Positions 1 through 8,309 of a stretch of 64,000 nt of DNA are shown piece after piece. This DNA comes from Ensifer sesbaniae. Its GTDB lineage: Bacteria > Pseudomonadota > Alphaproteobacteria > Rhizobiales > Rhizobiaceae. Both the position numbers and the translations under genes were made by a program. Under the pieces are notes generated by a model, which saw only the letters and a list, made by a program, of their open reading frames with translations, ran no database searches and had not been told where the DNA came from. Where the stretch lies: NCBI RefSeq assembly GCF_013283665.1, contig NZ_JABEKU010000002.1:1796863-1860862 (forward strand), read 5' to 3'. Each line of letters opens with the position of its first letter. The first letter of the stretch is position 1.

Positions 1-448
1 GCGCCGTGCCTTGCGCGACCACGCTTTCGGGCTTCAGCTTGCCGTCGATGAACAGTGGAACGATCTTGTCGAAGTACTTGATCTTCTTGACGTCCATTGG
101 CTGCATTACGCCGGCCGGGAAGACCTTCTTGGCGATCCAGTATTCGATGTCGGCGATGTCGTAGGAGTCTGGCTGGGTCACCGCCCGCTGGGCAGCGGCG
201 TCGGAATCTGTCGCCGTCATCTCCAGCGTGATGCCGAGGTCTTGCTTGCACTTCTCGGCAATGGCGTTGATGTTGGAAACGCCGGTGCCGAACTGGCGCA
301 GCGTGATCGGATTCTGGGCCCAGATCGTCGGGAAGCCGGTGATGGCGCCCGACCCGGCGATCGCGCCGATGGCGGCAGCGCCGGTCTTTAACAGTGACCG
401 GCGTGTCAGGCCGGCACCAGGCTTTTCGGTCTTGTTTTCAGTCGTCAT
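1..448 (-). CDS. Polyamine-type ABC transporter substrate-binding protein, Tat-exported (3' end outside window)
   Basis: The reading frame opens at an ATG at 448 and runs off the left edge without a stop, so only about 149 N-terminal residues are visible. The N-terminus carries a twin-arginine motif (TRRSLLK, about residues 15-21), a hydrophobic Ala/Gly/Ile stretch and a likely cleavage site near IWAQ, so export by the Tat pathway is predicted. The mature part (ITLRQFGTGVS, then YDIADIEYWIAKK) resembles PotD/PotF-like spermidine/putrescine binding proteins. An AAGGGGA ribosome-binding site precedes the ATG. It lies 31 bp downstream of the ATPase gene on the same strand, which fits one operon. 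Substrate is inferred from family only; other small cationic or organic solutes are possible. Confidence 0.8.
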   Translation of the reverse strand, partial: MTTENKTEKPGAGLTRRSLLKTGAAAIGAIAGSGAITGFPTIWAQNPITLRQFGTGVSNINAIAEKCKQDLGITLEMTATDSDAAAQRAVTQPDSYDIADIEYWIAKKVFPAGVMQPMDVKKIKYFDKIVPLFIDGKLKPESVVAQGTA

Positions 449-479
449 GTGCAGTTCCCCTTTTGTGATCGTTGGTAGC

Positions 480-1568
480 TCATGCGGAAAGGCGGCCGAG
501 GGGGACGACGTCCTCCAGGGTCCAGCTCAGGGACACCGCATCGCCGACCGACACGGGTTTCCTGAAATAGTCGCTGTCGCTGACGATCAGCGTGAAGTCG
601 TCGCTGCCGGCGCCGATGGCAGTCAGCTTCACCGACGCGCCGCGATATTCGATGTTGGAAACCACGGCCTGGAAGCCGAGGCCCTTATCACTCGGCGGAT
701 CGAGCCGCACGCGATCGGTGCGGATGCCGATGTCTATCGGCCGGCCGATCTCCTGGGCGATGTCGCGCACCGCAAAGACCTGACCCTCCGCCGTCTCCAT
801 TTCGACGATGCTGTCGGTGATCGCCCGGACCTTTCCCGAGAGTACGTTGTGGTCGCCCATGAAGCGCGCAACGAAGGCGGTTGCCGGCCGCTCGAACACC
901 ATGCGCGGTGCGGCCGCCTGCTCGATCCGGCCGTTGTTCATCACCACGATCAGATCGGCGAGCGCCATCGCCTCTTCCTGGCTGTGGGTGACGTGCACGA
1001 AGGTGATGCCGAGCGTCTTCTGCAGTTTTTTCAGCTCTGCCCGCATGCGGATCTTCAGGAACGGGTCGAGCGCCGACAGCGGCTCGTCGAGAAGCAGCGC
1101 CTCCGGCTCGGTGATGAGCGCACGGGCAAGCGCCACGCGCTGCTGCTGGCCACCGGAAAGCTGGGCTGGACGCCTGGAACCATAGGCCTCCATCTGCATC
1201 AGCTTCAACATGTCGAGCGCCTTGGCGCGGCGGGCGTCACGGTCGACCCCCTTCATCTTGAGGCTGAAGGCGACGTTGTCGACGAGGTCGAGATGGGGGA
1301 ACAGAGCGTAGGACTGGAACATCATCGCCGTGTTGCGCTTGGCCGGCGGAAAATCGGTGACGACGACATTGCCGAGCCTGAGGTCGCCGGACGAGATGCT
1401 TTCATGGCCGGCGATCATGCGCAGCGTCGAGGTCTTGCCGCAGCCCGATGGGCCAAGAAAGCAGCAATAGCTGCCGGCGGGGATTTTCAGGCTGATGGAA
1501 TGTACGGCTGTCGTCGAGCCGTAAATCTTGGAAACGGACACGATATCGATCTCTGCGGCTTTCGACAT
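480..1568 (-). CDS. ABC transporter ATP-binding protein, PotA/spermidine-putrescine type
   Basis: A 362-residue importer ATPase. Walker A is GPSGCGKTS (residues 39-47), the signature is LSGGQQQR, Walker B is LLLDEPLSALD, and a switch His lies in VTHSQEE. The C-terminal ~110 residues form the TOBE/MalK-like regulatory domain. Length matches PotA/CysA-type ATPases. The frame is open back to 1751, but the start at 1568 is chosen because AAGGAG lies 8 bases upstream and the protein then begins at the conserved beta strand. It is the first visible gene of an operon with the downstream Tat-exported binding protein; the permeases would be beyond the left edge. It energises uptake of a small solute, probably a polyamine by family resemblance. 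Confidence 0.88.
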   Translation of the reverse strand: MSKAAEIDIVSVSKIYGSTTAVHSISLKIPAGSYCCFLGPSGCGKTSTLRMIAGHESISSGDLRLGNVVVTDFPPAKRNTAMMFQSYALFPHLDLVDNVAFSLKMKGVDRDARRAKALDMLKLMQMEAYGSRRPAQLSGGQQQRVALARALITEPEALLLDEPLSALDPFLKIRMRAELKKLQKTLGITFVHVTHSQEEAMALADLIVVMNNGRIEQAAAPRMVFERPATAFVARFMGDHNVLSGKVRAITDSIVEMETAEGQVFAVRDIAQEIGRPIDIGIRTDRVRLDPPSDKGLGFQAVVSNIEYRGASVKLTAIGAGSDDFTLIVSDSDYFRKPVSVGDAVSLSWTLEDVVPLGRLSA

Positions 1569-1737
1569 GACGCTTTCTCCTTGCAACAGAGGAGAAGCAT
1601 CAATCGTGCCAGTTTCGATCGACGCGTCTAAGGCTATATTTTCATGGGGTATTTGCCCTTTCCGGCCATCGCCGGTGAAGATCCTTGTTTCGGAGCGACT
1701 GCTCATGAATTGAGCTTTTCGTCGCCAATATGCGCAA

Positions 1738-1755
1738 ATTATCGTATACAATAAT
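1738..1755. promoter_or_regulatory. Candidate GntR-type operator palindrome
   Basis: ATTATCGTATACAATAAT is an 18-base palindrome with one mismatched base pair around a GTATAC core. It resembles the T-N-GT-N-AC-N-A sites bound by FadR/VanR-subfamily GntR regulators. It lies about 170 bases upstream of the polyamine-type ATPase start. No GntR gene is in the window, so the binding protein is unknown. Confidence 0.45.
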
Positions 1756-1856
1756 ATGAATTTTTGGGCGCAGGCGCCGCAAGCCTCCGAGGGAAGAGCT
1801 CCCGGCGGATTTCGCGACCGCCTGTTTCTCCCGAAGGTGAAACTTTCATGGAAAAA

Positions 1857-1895
1857 CTGAAAATCAACTGAGAACGGCTGTTACCAAACTGACAT
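1857..1895 (+). promoter_or_regulatory. Candidate Pho box (tandem PhoB-like repeats)
   Basis: CTG triplets occur at 1857, 1868, 1878 and 1889, giving 11, 10 and 11 base spacing. The last two units read CTGTTAC-CAAA-CTGACAT, which differs at 3 of 14 positions from the CTGTCAT-N4-CTGTCAT PhoB box known in Sinorhizobium. It lies about 100 bases upstream of the metallophosphoesterase, whose product would fit phosphate control. Inference only. Confidence 0.45.
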
Positions 1896-1990
1896 GGCAG
1901 CTCCCTAAAGACTGCGGCCAACCGCAGCCGGAGGGGAGATAAAAGCTCTCCGACGCGCACGCCCTGAAGCCATCGTCGGAGGCCGTTTCC

Positions 1991-2833
1991 ATGAAGATCG
2001 TCCAGATCAGCGATACCCATCTCAGCCCGGTGAAGAGCCATTTCAACGACAACTGGGAGCCGCTTCGCGCCTGGATCGAGGCGACGGCGCCCGATCTCGT
2101 CATCCATACCGGCGACGTGACGATCGACGGCGCCGACCACGAGGACGACATCACCTTTTCGCTCGAGCTGATCGGCCAGCTCTCGATGCCGGTATTGATC
2201 GTGCCCGGCAATCATGACGTCGGTCACCTGCCGGGTTCGCATCAGCCGGTGGATGCACAGCGGCTTGCCCGCTGGCGCGGGCTCGCAGGGCCGGATTATT
2301 GGGTCTCCGATCACGAAGGCTGGCGGCTGATCGGGCTCAACAGCCTGCTGCTCGGCTTCGAGGACGAGGAAGAGGAAAAGCAGTTCACCTGGCTCGAGGA
2401 GCAGTTGCAAAGCCGCGACCGGCGCAAGGTGGCGATCTTCGCCCACAAGCCGCTTTTCGTCGACGCGCCGCAGGAAGGCGACACCGGCTATTGGAGCGTT
2501 CGTCCCCGCCAGCGCCAGCGTCTTTATGACCTGATCGCAGGTTCCGACGTGGCGCTGCATGCGAGCGGTCATCTGCACTGGGCGTGGACGGGTGAACATG
2601 CCGGAGCGGCGCTCGTCTGGGCGCCGCCGACCTCCTTCATCATCGACACTTTGGAACGGCCGATGCCGGGCGAGCGGCTGGTCGGCGCCGTCGTCCACAC
2701 GTTCACCGATGCGAGCGTTTCCAGCGAAATCGTTGCCGTTCCGGGGCTGACGAGCCACGTGCTCGATCCGATCGTTGAGGAGGTCTATCCGCAAGCGGCG
2801 AAGACGAAGCCTCACGTGGAGGCAGCGCAATGA
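1991..2833 (+). CDS. Calcineurin-like metallophosphoesterase (GpdQ/CpdA/PlcP-like)
   Basis: A 280-residue two-metal phosphoesterase. The metal-binding motifs are visible in order: DTH (D8, H10), HTGD (D42), GNHD (N74, H75), a His in AHKPLF and GHLH near residue 195. It has no signal peptide and so is probably cytoplasmic. Such enzymes hydrolyse cyclic nucleotides, glycerophosphodiesters or phospholipid head groups. GGAGG lies about 9 bases before the ATG. Its last codons overlap the next gene (ATGA at 2830-2833), so it is translationally coupled to a UgpC-type ABC importer. Context suggests it processes an imported organophosphate. The CpdA, GpdQ and PlcP subgroups cannot be told apart by eye. 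Confidence 0.82.
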   Translation: MKIVQISDTHLSPVKSHFNDNWEPLRAWIEATAPDLVIHTGDVTIDGADHEDDITFSLELIGQLSMPVLIVPGNHDVGHLPGSHQPVDAQRLARWRGLAGPDYWVSDHEGWRLIGLNSLLLGFEDEEEEKQFTWLEEQLQSRDRRKVAIFAHKPLFVDAPQEGDTGYWSVRPRQRQRLYDLIAGSDVALHASGHLHWAWTGEHAGAALVWAPPTSFIIDTLERPMPGERLVGAVVHTFTDASVSSEIVAVPGLTSHVLDPIVEEVYPQAAKTKPHVEAAQ

Positions 2834-3996
2834 GCGTGCTTTCGCTTCGCGGCATCACCAAGTCCTATGGCGGCAATGTCATATTGAAGAGCGTCGGCCT
2901 GGAGGCGGAAGCGGGCGAGTTCATCGCCCTCGTCGGCCCGTCCGGTTGCGGCAAGAGTACGCTTTTGCGCATCGTCGCCGGCCTCGACCATGGCGACACC
3001 GGCGAGATCGTCATCGGCGGCCGTGACGTTGCCCGCATGGCGGCGGCCGATCGCAACGTTGCTATGGTCTTTCAGTCCTACGCCCTCTATCCGCATCTGA
3101 CCGCCGGCCAGAACATCGCCGTGCCGCTCGCCATGCGACGCCTGACGGCAATGCAGCGCCTGCCTGGGATCGGCAATTTCCTGCCGGGGCAAAGGCAAAT
3201 CCGCACCGACATCCAGCGCCAGGTAAAGGAAATGGCCTTGGCGCTGAAGATCGATCATCTGCTCGATCGCAAGCCCGGCCAGATGTCCGGCGGCCAGCGC
3301 CAGCGCGTGGCACTCGCCCGCGCCATGGTGCGCCGTCCGGCCGTCTTCCTCATGGACGAACCACTTTCCAATCTCGATGCCAACCTGCGTGTGCATGCTC
3401 GCGGCGAGATTGTCGACCTGCATCGGCGCGCCGGCGTGCCGACGCTCTATGTCACCCACGACCAGTCGGAAGCCCTGTCGATGGCCGACCGGGTCGCGGT
3501 GATGATCGGCGGCAACTTGCTGCAACTGGCGACCCCCAAGGAGATCTACGACAATCCCTCGCATATCGAGGTCGCCCGTTTCCTCGGTCAGCCGAAGATC
3601 AACGTGCTGGAAACCCGCATCGATGTCGCTGGCCTCGTGCGCTTCGGCGACCTAGTGCTGCTGGCGAACCGGGGACAGGTGTCGGATGCATCGGTGAAGC
3701 TCGCTATCCGTCCGGAATTCGTTCGCTTCAATCCGGCAAGTGCCCGCCGGTTGAGCGCACGGGTCGAGCGCATGGAGTTTCTCGGCTCGGAAGTCATCGT
3801 CCACGCCCGCCTCGATGCGATCGGCGAGGTGATGACATCGAAGGCGACGCCTGCCGAAGCCGCAGCTTGGACCATCGGCCAACCGGTTGACGTCGAGATC
3901 ATGCCCGAGCGGACGATGCTCTTCGACCAGCAAGGTGTCCGGCTGCTGGCCGAACCGGTCGCTGCCGCTGCCGCGCTGGAGAAGATTGATGGTTAG
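2830..3996 (+). CDS. ABC transporter ATP-binding protein, UgpC/MalK family
   Basis: A 388-residue CUT1-type ATPase. Walker A is GPSGCGKST (36-44), the signature is MSGGQRQR, Walker B is [12 protein letters not shown], and the switch region is VTHDQSEA. The C-terminal third is a TOBE/OB regulatory domain. Between the Q-loop and the signature is a somewhat long charged insertion (around residues 100-130, containing [14 protein letters not shown]). The gene overlaps the phosphoesterase by 4 bases and the next permease by 8 bases, so all are one transcript. It energises import through the two permeases that follow; the substrate is probably a sugar, sugar phosphate or glycerophospho compound. Confidence 0.88.
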   Translation: MSVLSLRGITKSYGGNVILKSVGLEAEAGEFIALVGPSGCGKSTLLRIVAGLDHGDTGEIVIGGRDVARMAAADRNVAMVFQSYALYPHLTAGQNIAVPLAMRRLTAMQRLPGIGNFLPGQRQIRTDIQRQVKEMALALKIDHLLDRKPGQMSGGQRQRVALARAMVRRPAVFLMDEPLSNLDANLRVHARGEIVDLHRRAGVPTLYVTHDQSEALSMADRVAVMIGGNLLQLATPKEIYDNPSHIEVARFLGQPKINVLETRIDVAGLVRFGDLVLLANRGQVSDASVKLAIRPEFVRFNPASARRLSARVERMEFLGSEVIVHARLDAIGEVMTSKATPAEAAAWTIGQPVDVEIMPERTMLFDQQGVRLLAEPVAAAAALEKIDG

Positions 3997-4903
3997 CGTT
4001 TCGACATTGGAGACGGCGATCGCGGCGCCCGAGATACGCGAAGCCCGTATCGCCTGGCTGCTCGCATTGCCTGCGATCGTGCTGCTCTTCCTCTTCATTT
4101 TGCTGCCGACGGCGGCGGTGATCGTGCTCGGCTTCACCGATTTCGAACTTGGCTACAGCAACTGGCGCTTCGTCGGCTTCGAGAACTATGCCGAACTCTT
4201 CACGGATCGCACCTTCCGACGCTCGCTCTGGAACACCGCAGTCTACACAGCGATCGTCACGCCGGTTTCGATCGTGCTGGCACTGGCAATCGCCATGCTG
4301 ATCGAGGCAGAGACCAAGGGCAAGGCCTTGTTCCGCACGGTCTATTTCCTTCCGGTCGCCTCGCTACTGGTCGCCATGGCGACCGTCTGGCAGTTCCTCT
4401 TCCATCCGACGATCGGCCCGATCAACACCTTCCTTGCGCTCTTCGGTATCGCCGGTCCCAACTGGCTCGGCGCCTCCGGCACGGTGCTCTACGGCCTGTC
4501 GATCATCGGCACCTGGCAGTCGGTCGGCTTCAACATGGTGCTGTTTCTCGCCGGCCTCACCGCAATCCCGCGCGAGCTCTATGCCGCCGCAGAAGTGGAC
4601 GGCGCCAAGACCTGGTTCGATCGCTTCCGGCTGGTGACCTGGCCGATGCTCGGGCCGACGACGCTGTTCGTGACCACCATCAGCATCATCAATGCAGTGA
4701 AGGTGTTCGAAACGGTGAAGACGCTAACCGAAGGTGGTCCGAACAAGGCGTCGGAAGTGCTGCTCTTCACCATCTACCAGGAAGGCTTCGTCTATCTGCG
4801 CGTCGGTTATGCCTCGGCGATGACCGTCGTCTTTCTCGCAATCCTCGTCGTCCTGATGTTCCTGCAGTACCGCGTGCTCGACCGGAAGGTGCATTACGCA
4901 TGA
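3989..4903 (+). CDS. ABC transporter permease, MalF/UgpA type
   Basis: A 304-residue inner-membrane permease. The start at 3989 is chosen over the in-frame codon at 3887 because GGAGAAG lies just before it and the protein then opens with a short cytoplasmic tail followed by a transmembrane segment (AWLLALPAIVLLFLF). About six hydrophobic segments are visible. The EAA loop that docks on the ATPase is present (AAAEVDGAKTWFDRF, then WPMLGP). It overlaps the ATPase gene by 8 bases and the following permease by 4. It forms a heterodimer with the next gene product. Confidence 0.87.
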   Translation: MVSVSTLETAIAAPEIREARIAWLLALPAIVLLFLFILLPTAAVIVLGFTDFELGYSNWRFVGFENYAELFTDRTFRRSLWNTAVYTAIVTPVSIVLALAIAMLIEAETKGKALFRTVYFLPVASLLVAMATVWQFLFHPTIGPINTFLALFGIAGPNWLGASGTVLYGLSIIGTWQSVGFNMVLFLAGLTAIPRELYAAAEVDGAKTWFDRFRLVTWPMLGPTTLFVTTISIINAVKVFETVKTLTEGGPNKASEVLLFTIYQEGFVYLRVGYASAMTVVFLAILVVLMFLQYRVLDRKVHYA

Positions 4904-5736
4904 CCAGCAACGCTTTCTCCGTCGCCCGCATCGCCCGCCTGACGGTCCTGTCGCTTGGCGCTTTGCTCTTCCTTGCACCCTACATCTTCATGGTCTCGAC
5001 CGCCGGCAAGCCACAGAGCGAGATCTTCTCCTCGTCGCTCTCGCTCATCCCTCAGCAATGGTCCTATGTCGAGAACTTCACGAAGGCGCTGTCGCGCGTC
5101 TCGATGACAACCCTGCTTTTCAACGGCGTCATCGTCTGCGCGCTGATCTTCGTCATCCAGATCGTCGTCGCCATCCCCTGCGCCTATGCCATGGCGAAGC
5201 TGAAGTTCCGCGCTGCACGGACCATGATGGTGCTGGTCATGCTCGGCCTGCTCGTGCCGATCCATGCGACCGCGCTGCCGATCTATGTCGCCTTCGACAA
5301 GCTCTCGGTGCTGAACACCTACACCGCGCTGGTGGCTCCCTTTTCGATCTCGGTCTTCGCGATCTTCCTGTTCCTGCAGTTCTTCCGCGCCATGCCCGAC
5401 GACCTGATCCATGCAGCTCGGCTCGATGGCATGTCGGAAGCGGGCATCGTAGCGCGGGTCATCGTGCCGAATGCCTGGCCCGCGATCACCGCCTTCGCGA
5501 TCTTCTCGGTGGTCGCGCACTGGAACGATCTCTTTTGGCCACTGATCGTCGTCACCAACCAGGATTACGCTACCCCGCCGCTCGGCCTGCTCTATTTCCG
5601 CGCTGCCGAATCCGGCGACGACTACGGCGCGCTGATGGCCGCCACCCTCATCATCACCCTTCCCCTCGTGACCGCTTTCCTGCTGGCGCAGAAACGCTTC
5701 GTCGAGGGCATCACCATGACCGGACTCAAAGGCTGA
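4900..5736 (+). CDS. ABC transporter permease, MalG/UgpE type
   Basis: A 278-residue second permease. It begins at ATGA overlapping the previous stop. Six hydrophobic segments are visible, and the EAA motif reads AARLDGMSEAGIVARVIVPNAWP (about residues 170-190). The C-terminus ends in a short QKRFVEGITMTGLKG tail typical of MalG-type permeases. It is the partner of the upstream MalF-type subunit. Confidence 0.87.
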   Translation: MTSNAFSVARIARLTVLSLGALLFLAPYIFMVSTAGKPQSEIFSSSLSLIPQQWSYVENFTKALSRVSMTTLLFNGVIVCALIFVIQIVVAIPCAYAMAKLKFRAARTMMVLVMLGLLVPIHATALPIYVAFDKLSVLNTYTALVAPFSISVFAIFLFLQFFRAMPDDLIHAARLDGMSEAGIVARVIVPNAWPAITAFAIFSVVAHWNDLFWPLIVVTNQDYATPPLGLLYFRAAESGDDYGALMAATLIITLPLVTAFLLAQKRFVEGITMTGLKG

Positions 5737-5759
5737 ACGGTCCAACCAGGAGCGCATCC

Positions 5760-7025
5760 ATGAAACATCTGAGACAGCTTCTCACCGCGGCTGCCGCATC
5801 GCTGATGCTCGCCGCACCGGCCCATGCCGAGACTGTGCTGACGGTCCATTATCCGATGCCGGGCTTCTTCAAGGACGTGATGGACACGATCTCGAAGAAG
5901 TTCATGGAAGAAAACCCAGACATCAAGATCACCTTCGCCAATCCTTCGGCGACCTATGAGGAAGGCATCCAGACGATCATGCGGCAGGCCGGTACGGCCG
6001 AGATGCCCGATCTCACCTTCATCGGTCTCAACCGTCTGCGCATGGTGAACGAGCGCGACATTCCCGTCGATCTCGGCCCGTTCATCGCCAAGGACCGCAA
6101 CATGGCCGAACAGGGCTTTTCCGAAAACATCCTGAAACTCGCCCAGGTCGGTGGCAAGCAGGTGGGCCTCGCCTTCGCCACGTCCAACCCGATCATGTAT
6201 TACAACGCCGATCTGGTGCGCAAAGCTGGCGGCGACCCGGAAGATCCGCCGAAGACCTGGGACGAGGTCATCGCGCTCGGCGGCAAGATCAAGGCGCTTG
6301 GCGACGGCAACGAGGGAATCGACTTCCGTTGGCAGGGCGACGACTGGATGTTCTCGGCACTGCTGTTTGGCGCCGGCGGCGAGATGCTGAGCGCAGACGA
6401 AAGCAAGGTTGCCTTCAACGGTCCGGAGGGTGAGAAGGCCGTCGAAGTGCTCGATCGCATGGTGAAGGAAGGCGGCCTGCCGGTTCTGACCAAGCAGGCC
6501 GGCGAGCAGGCCTTCGTTGCCGGCAAGGTCGGCTTTGCCTTCCAGACCACCGGGGCGCTGCGCAACACGATCAAGAATGTCGGCGGCAAGTTCGATCTGC
6601 GCACCGCCCACATTCCGCTCATCGATCCGGCAAAGGGCAAGCTGCCGACCGGCGGCAATGCCGTCGTCATCCTGACGCGAGATGCCGAGAAGCAGGAAGC
6701 CGCCTGGAAGTTCGCGAAGTTCGCCGCCGGCCCCTATGGCGCCTCGGTTGTCGTTCCGGGCACCGGCTACGTGCCGAACAACGAGCTTGCCGCCAAGTCG
6801 CCCGAGTATCTCGCCAACTTCTACAAGGAAAACCCGCTGTTCCGCGCCGGCCTCGAGCAGATGCCGCGGATGCGTCCCTGGTATGCCTTCCCCGGCAGCA
6901 ACGGCGTAAAGGTCACCCAGACGATCGTCGAGAACCTGTCGCGCATCGTCGAGCAGTCGGCGACGCCGAAAGAAGCACTGGACGAGGCTGCGGCCGAAGT
7001 CGAAAGCCTGCTGCCGCGCAGCTGA
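5760..7025 (+). CDS. Extracellular solute-binding protein, UgpB/MalE type
   Basis: A 421-residue periplasmic binding protein. A Sec signal peptide covers residues 1-23, with cleavage after AHA. The start at 5760 has AGGAG upstream. The mature sequence has the family-1 fold markers (MRQAGTAEMPDLTFIGL; YNADLVRKAGGDPEDPPKTWDEV; AFQTTGALRN). It is last in the operon with the phosphoesterase, ATPase and two permeases. Glycerol-3-phosphate or glycerophosphodiester is a reasonable guess because of the phosphoesterase, but family 1 also includes many sugar-binding proteins. Confidence 0.87.
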   Translation: MKHLRQLLTAAAASLMLAAPAHAETVLTVHYPMPGFFKDVMDTISKKFMEENPDIKITFANPSATYEEGIQTIMRQAGTAEMPDLTFIGLNRLRMVNERDIPVDLGPFIAKDRNMAEQGFSENILKLAQVGGKQVGLAFATSNPIMYYNADLVRKAGGDPEDPPKTWDEVIALGGKIKALGDGNEGIDFRWQGDDWMFSALLFGAGGEMLSADESKVAFNGPEGEKAVEVLDRMVKEGGLPVLTKQAGEQAFVAGKVGFAFQTTGALRNTIKNVGGKFDLRTAHIPLIDPAKGKLPTGGNAVVILTRDAEKQEAAWKFAKFAAGPYGASVVVPGTGYVPNNELAAKSPEYLANFYKENPLFRAGLEQMPRMRPWYAFPGSNGVKVTQTIVENLSRIVEQSATPKEALDEAAAEVESLLPRS

Positions 7026-7047
7026 TCTCGATTGACACGATGATTGT

Positions 7048-7083
7048 CGCCGCCCCGGAGGAAACTCTGCGGGCGGCGTTCTC
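7048..7083. terminator. Stem-loop terminator between convergent genes
   Basis: CGCCGCCC (7048-7055) pairs with GGGCGGCG (7071-7078), and an inner GAG-GAAA-CTC adds pairs. It is followed by TTCTC on the plus strand. It sits between the binding-protein stop at 7025 and the convergent LacI-type stop at 7091. Confidence 0.6.
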
Positions 7084-7090
7084 ATGTCGA

Positions 7091-8098
7091 TCAGCCGAGG
7101 CGTTGAACCGTCCCGCCGGCATAGAGCCGGCACTCGAGGTTGAGATGACGGCAGTCGGAGGCATTTTCAGCCATGTCGAGCAGTAACGCCGCAGCGGCCA
7201 GTCCCATGTCGCCGTCGGGCATGGCGATCGTGGTGAGCGTCGGGCTCATCAGTCGTCCAAGCGCAATGCCGTCGAAGCCCGCGACAGAGACGTCATCGGG
7301 AACGGAAAGGCGCTCGCGCCGGAGCGCCGCAATCACGCCGAGTGCCAGGAGATCGTTGGAGGCGATGATCGCGGTCGGGCGGTGGTGCGTCAGGACCGTC
7401 CCGAGGTCGAGGTTCTCGTAGCCATCGACGAAGGGGATCTCGACCGCCTCGATTGGTGGAACGCCTGCCTCCTGCATGGCGGCCACATAGCCATCGTAGC
7501 GCAGGCGTGCCCGATCGGACGAGCGGAAGTGGCCCGAGACGACGAGGATGCGCCGATGGCCATGGTCCAGAATGTGGCGGGTGAGCTCGAAACCGGCCCG
7601 GTAATTGTCGACGGTGACGGCGGCGGCAAAGCGGGTGACCGGCAGGTTGTTGAGAAGTACCGTCGGGGGTAGCGCCGCCGAAAGCGCCTCGCTGGTGCGG
7701 GCATCGCAAAGCGTCAGGATCAGGCCGGTCGGGCGCTGCTCGAGCAGCGAGCGCACTGCGCGTGCCTCGAGCGCCGGGTCGTAGTTGGATTGCGCGATCA
7801 GCACCCCGTGGTTCGCCGCCTGCATACGATGCTGGATGCCGCCAAGCGAGGCGGCAAACACAGGATTGGTGACGCTCGGCACCAGGACACCGACGACAGG
7901 CTGGTTTCGCACCGTGGTGCGTCCCGCCTGCACCGGCCGATAGCCGAGTTCAGCTGCCGCACGGCGCACTCGCCGCACCATCTCGTCGCTGACCGGGCCT
8001 TCGCCGTTCAGCACGCGCGAGACGGTGGCCAGCGAGCAGCCGGCTTGGAAAGCGATCTGTTGCAGGGTTGCCATCGGCGTTGTGTAGCTGCGCTCCAT
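7091..8098 (-). CDS. LacI-family transcriptional regulator
   Basis: About 335 residues from the ATG at 8098; an in-frame ATG at 8074 would remove 8 residues, and neither has a strong ribosome-binding site. The N-terminal LacI helix-turn-helix is clear (LQQIAFQAGCSLATVSRVLNG) with the YRP hinge that follows. The rest is a periplasmic-binding-protein-like effector domain (VGVLVPSVTNPVFA; TAIIASNDLLALGVIAAL; VAGFDGIALGRLMSP). It probably represses an uptake operon in response to a sugar or sugar phosphate. It is divergent from the carbohydrate operon starting at 8310, and a TTCA-N5-TGAA element lies between them. Confidence 0.9.
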   Translation of the reverse strand: MERSYTTPMATLQQIAFQAGCSLATVSRVLNGEGPVSDEMVRRVRRAAAELGYRPVQAGRTTVRNQPVVGVLVPSVTNPVFAASLGGIQHRMQAANHGVLIAQSNYDPALEARAVRSLLEQRPTGLILTLCDARTSEALSAALPPTVLLNNLPVTRFAAAVTVDNYRAGFELTRHILDHGHRRILVVSGHFRSSDRARLRYDGYVAAMQEAGVPPIEAVEIPFVDGYENLDLGTVLTHHRPTAIIASNDLLALGVIAALRRERLSVPDDVSVAGFDGIALGRLMSPTLTTIAMPDGDMGLAAAALLLDMAENASDCRHLNLECRLYAGGTVQRLG

Positions 8099-8152
8099 GA
8101 CAGCAGATTGAAGTCTTGCGAAAGCGACCCGAGGCATTGTGCAAGAATTATT

Positions 8153-8167
8153 ATTCATACTGTGAAT
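8153..8167. promoter_or_regulatory. Candidate operator in the LacI / sugar operon divergent region
   Basis: ATTCATACTGTGAAT has ATTCA and TGAAT arms. It sits directly upstream of the -35 hexamer at 8172 and about 55 bases upstream of the LacI-type start, so it could serve both directions. It is weaker than a classical LacI operator because there is no central CG. Confidence 0.35.
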
Positions 8168-8171
8168 TATA

Positions 8172-8200
8172 TTGACAGTTGCTGAATCCACGGCTTTAAT
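8172..8200 (+). promoter_or_regulatory. Sigma-70-type promoter for the carbohydrate operon
   Basis: TTGACA at 8172-8177 and TTTAAT at 8195-8200 are spaced 17 bases apart, a near-consensus housekeeping promoter. It predicts a leader of about 100 bases before the GTG at 8310. Confidence 0.55.
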
Positions 8201-8206
8201 CGCCAT

Positions 8207-8280
8207 CGTCGGAAGTCGAGGAGGAGTTCCGACGAAACTCATCATTCAGTGGCCGCAACCAGGCGGCCCATCGGTTTTTT
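8207..8280 (+). promoter_or_regulatory. Structured leader with two hairpins upstream of the carbohydrate operon
   Basis: The first hairpin is CGTCGGAA (8207-8214) with TTCCGACG (8227-8234). The second is GGCCGC (8251-8256) with GCGGCC (8263-8268), followed six bases later by TTTTTT (8275-8280). The second one could act as a weak attenuator before the start at 8310. Confidence 0.35.
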
Positions 8281-8309
8281 GGGAGGGGCTTCGGCCTCGA
8301 GGAGGACGC

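Larger units (their letters stand above)
1569..1990. other. Divergent regulatory region between polyamine-type ABC operon and phosphoesterase operon
   Basis: A 422-base stretch without a credible gene. It holds a near-perfect palindrome at 1738-1755, a periodic CTG array at 1857-1895, and a small hairpin CTGCGG-CCAA-CCGCAG at 1912-1927 just before the GGAGG (about 1977-1981) that serves the phosphoesterase gene. Both flanking operons are transcribed outward from here. Confidence 0.7.

Noticed and set aside
228-1631. Plus-strand open frames opposite the polyamine-type ABC genes
   Set aside because: The minus strand encodes clear ATPase and Tat-signal proteins; the plus-strand translations show no recognisable motifs.
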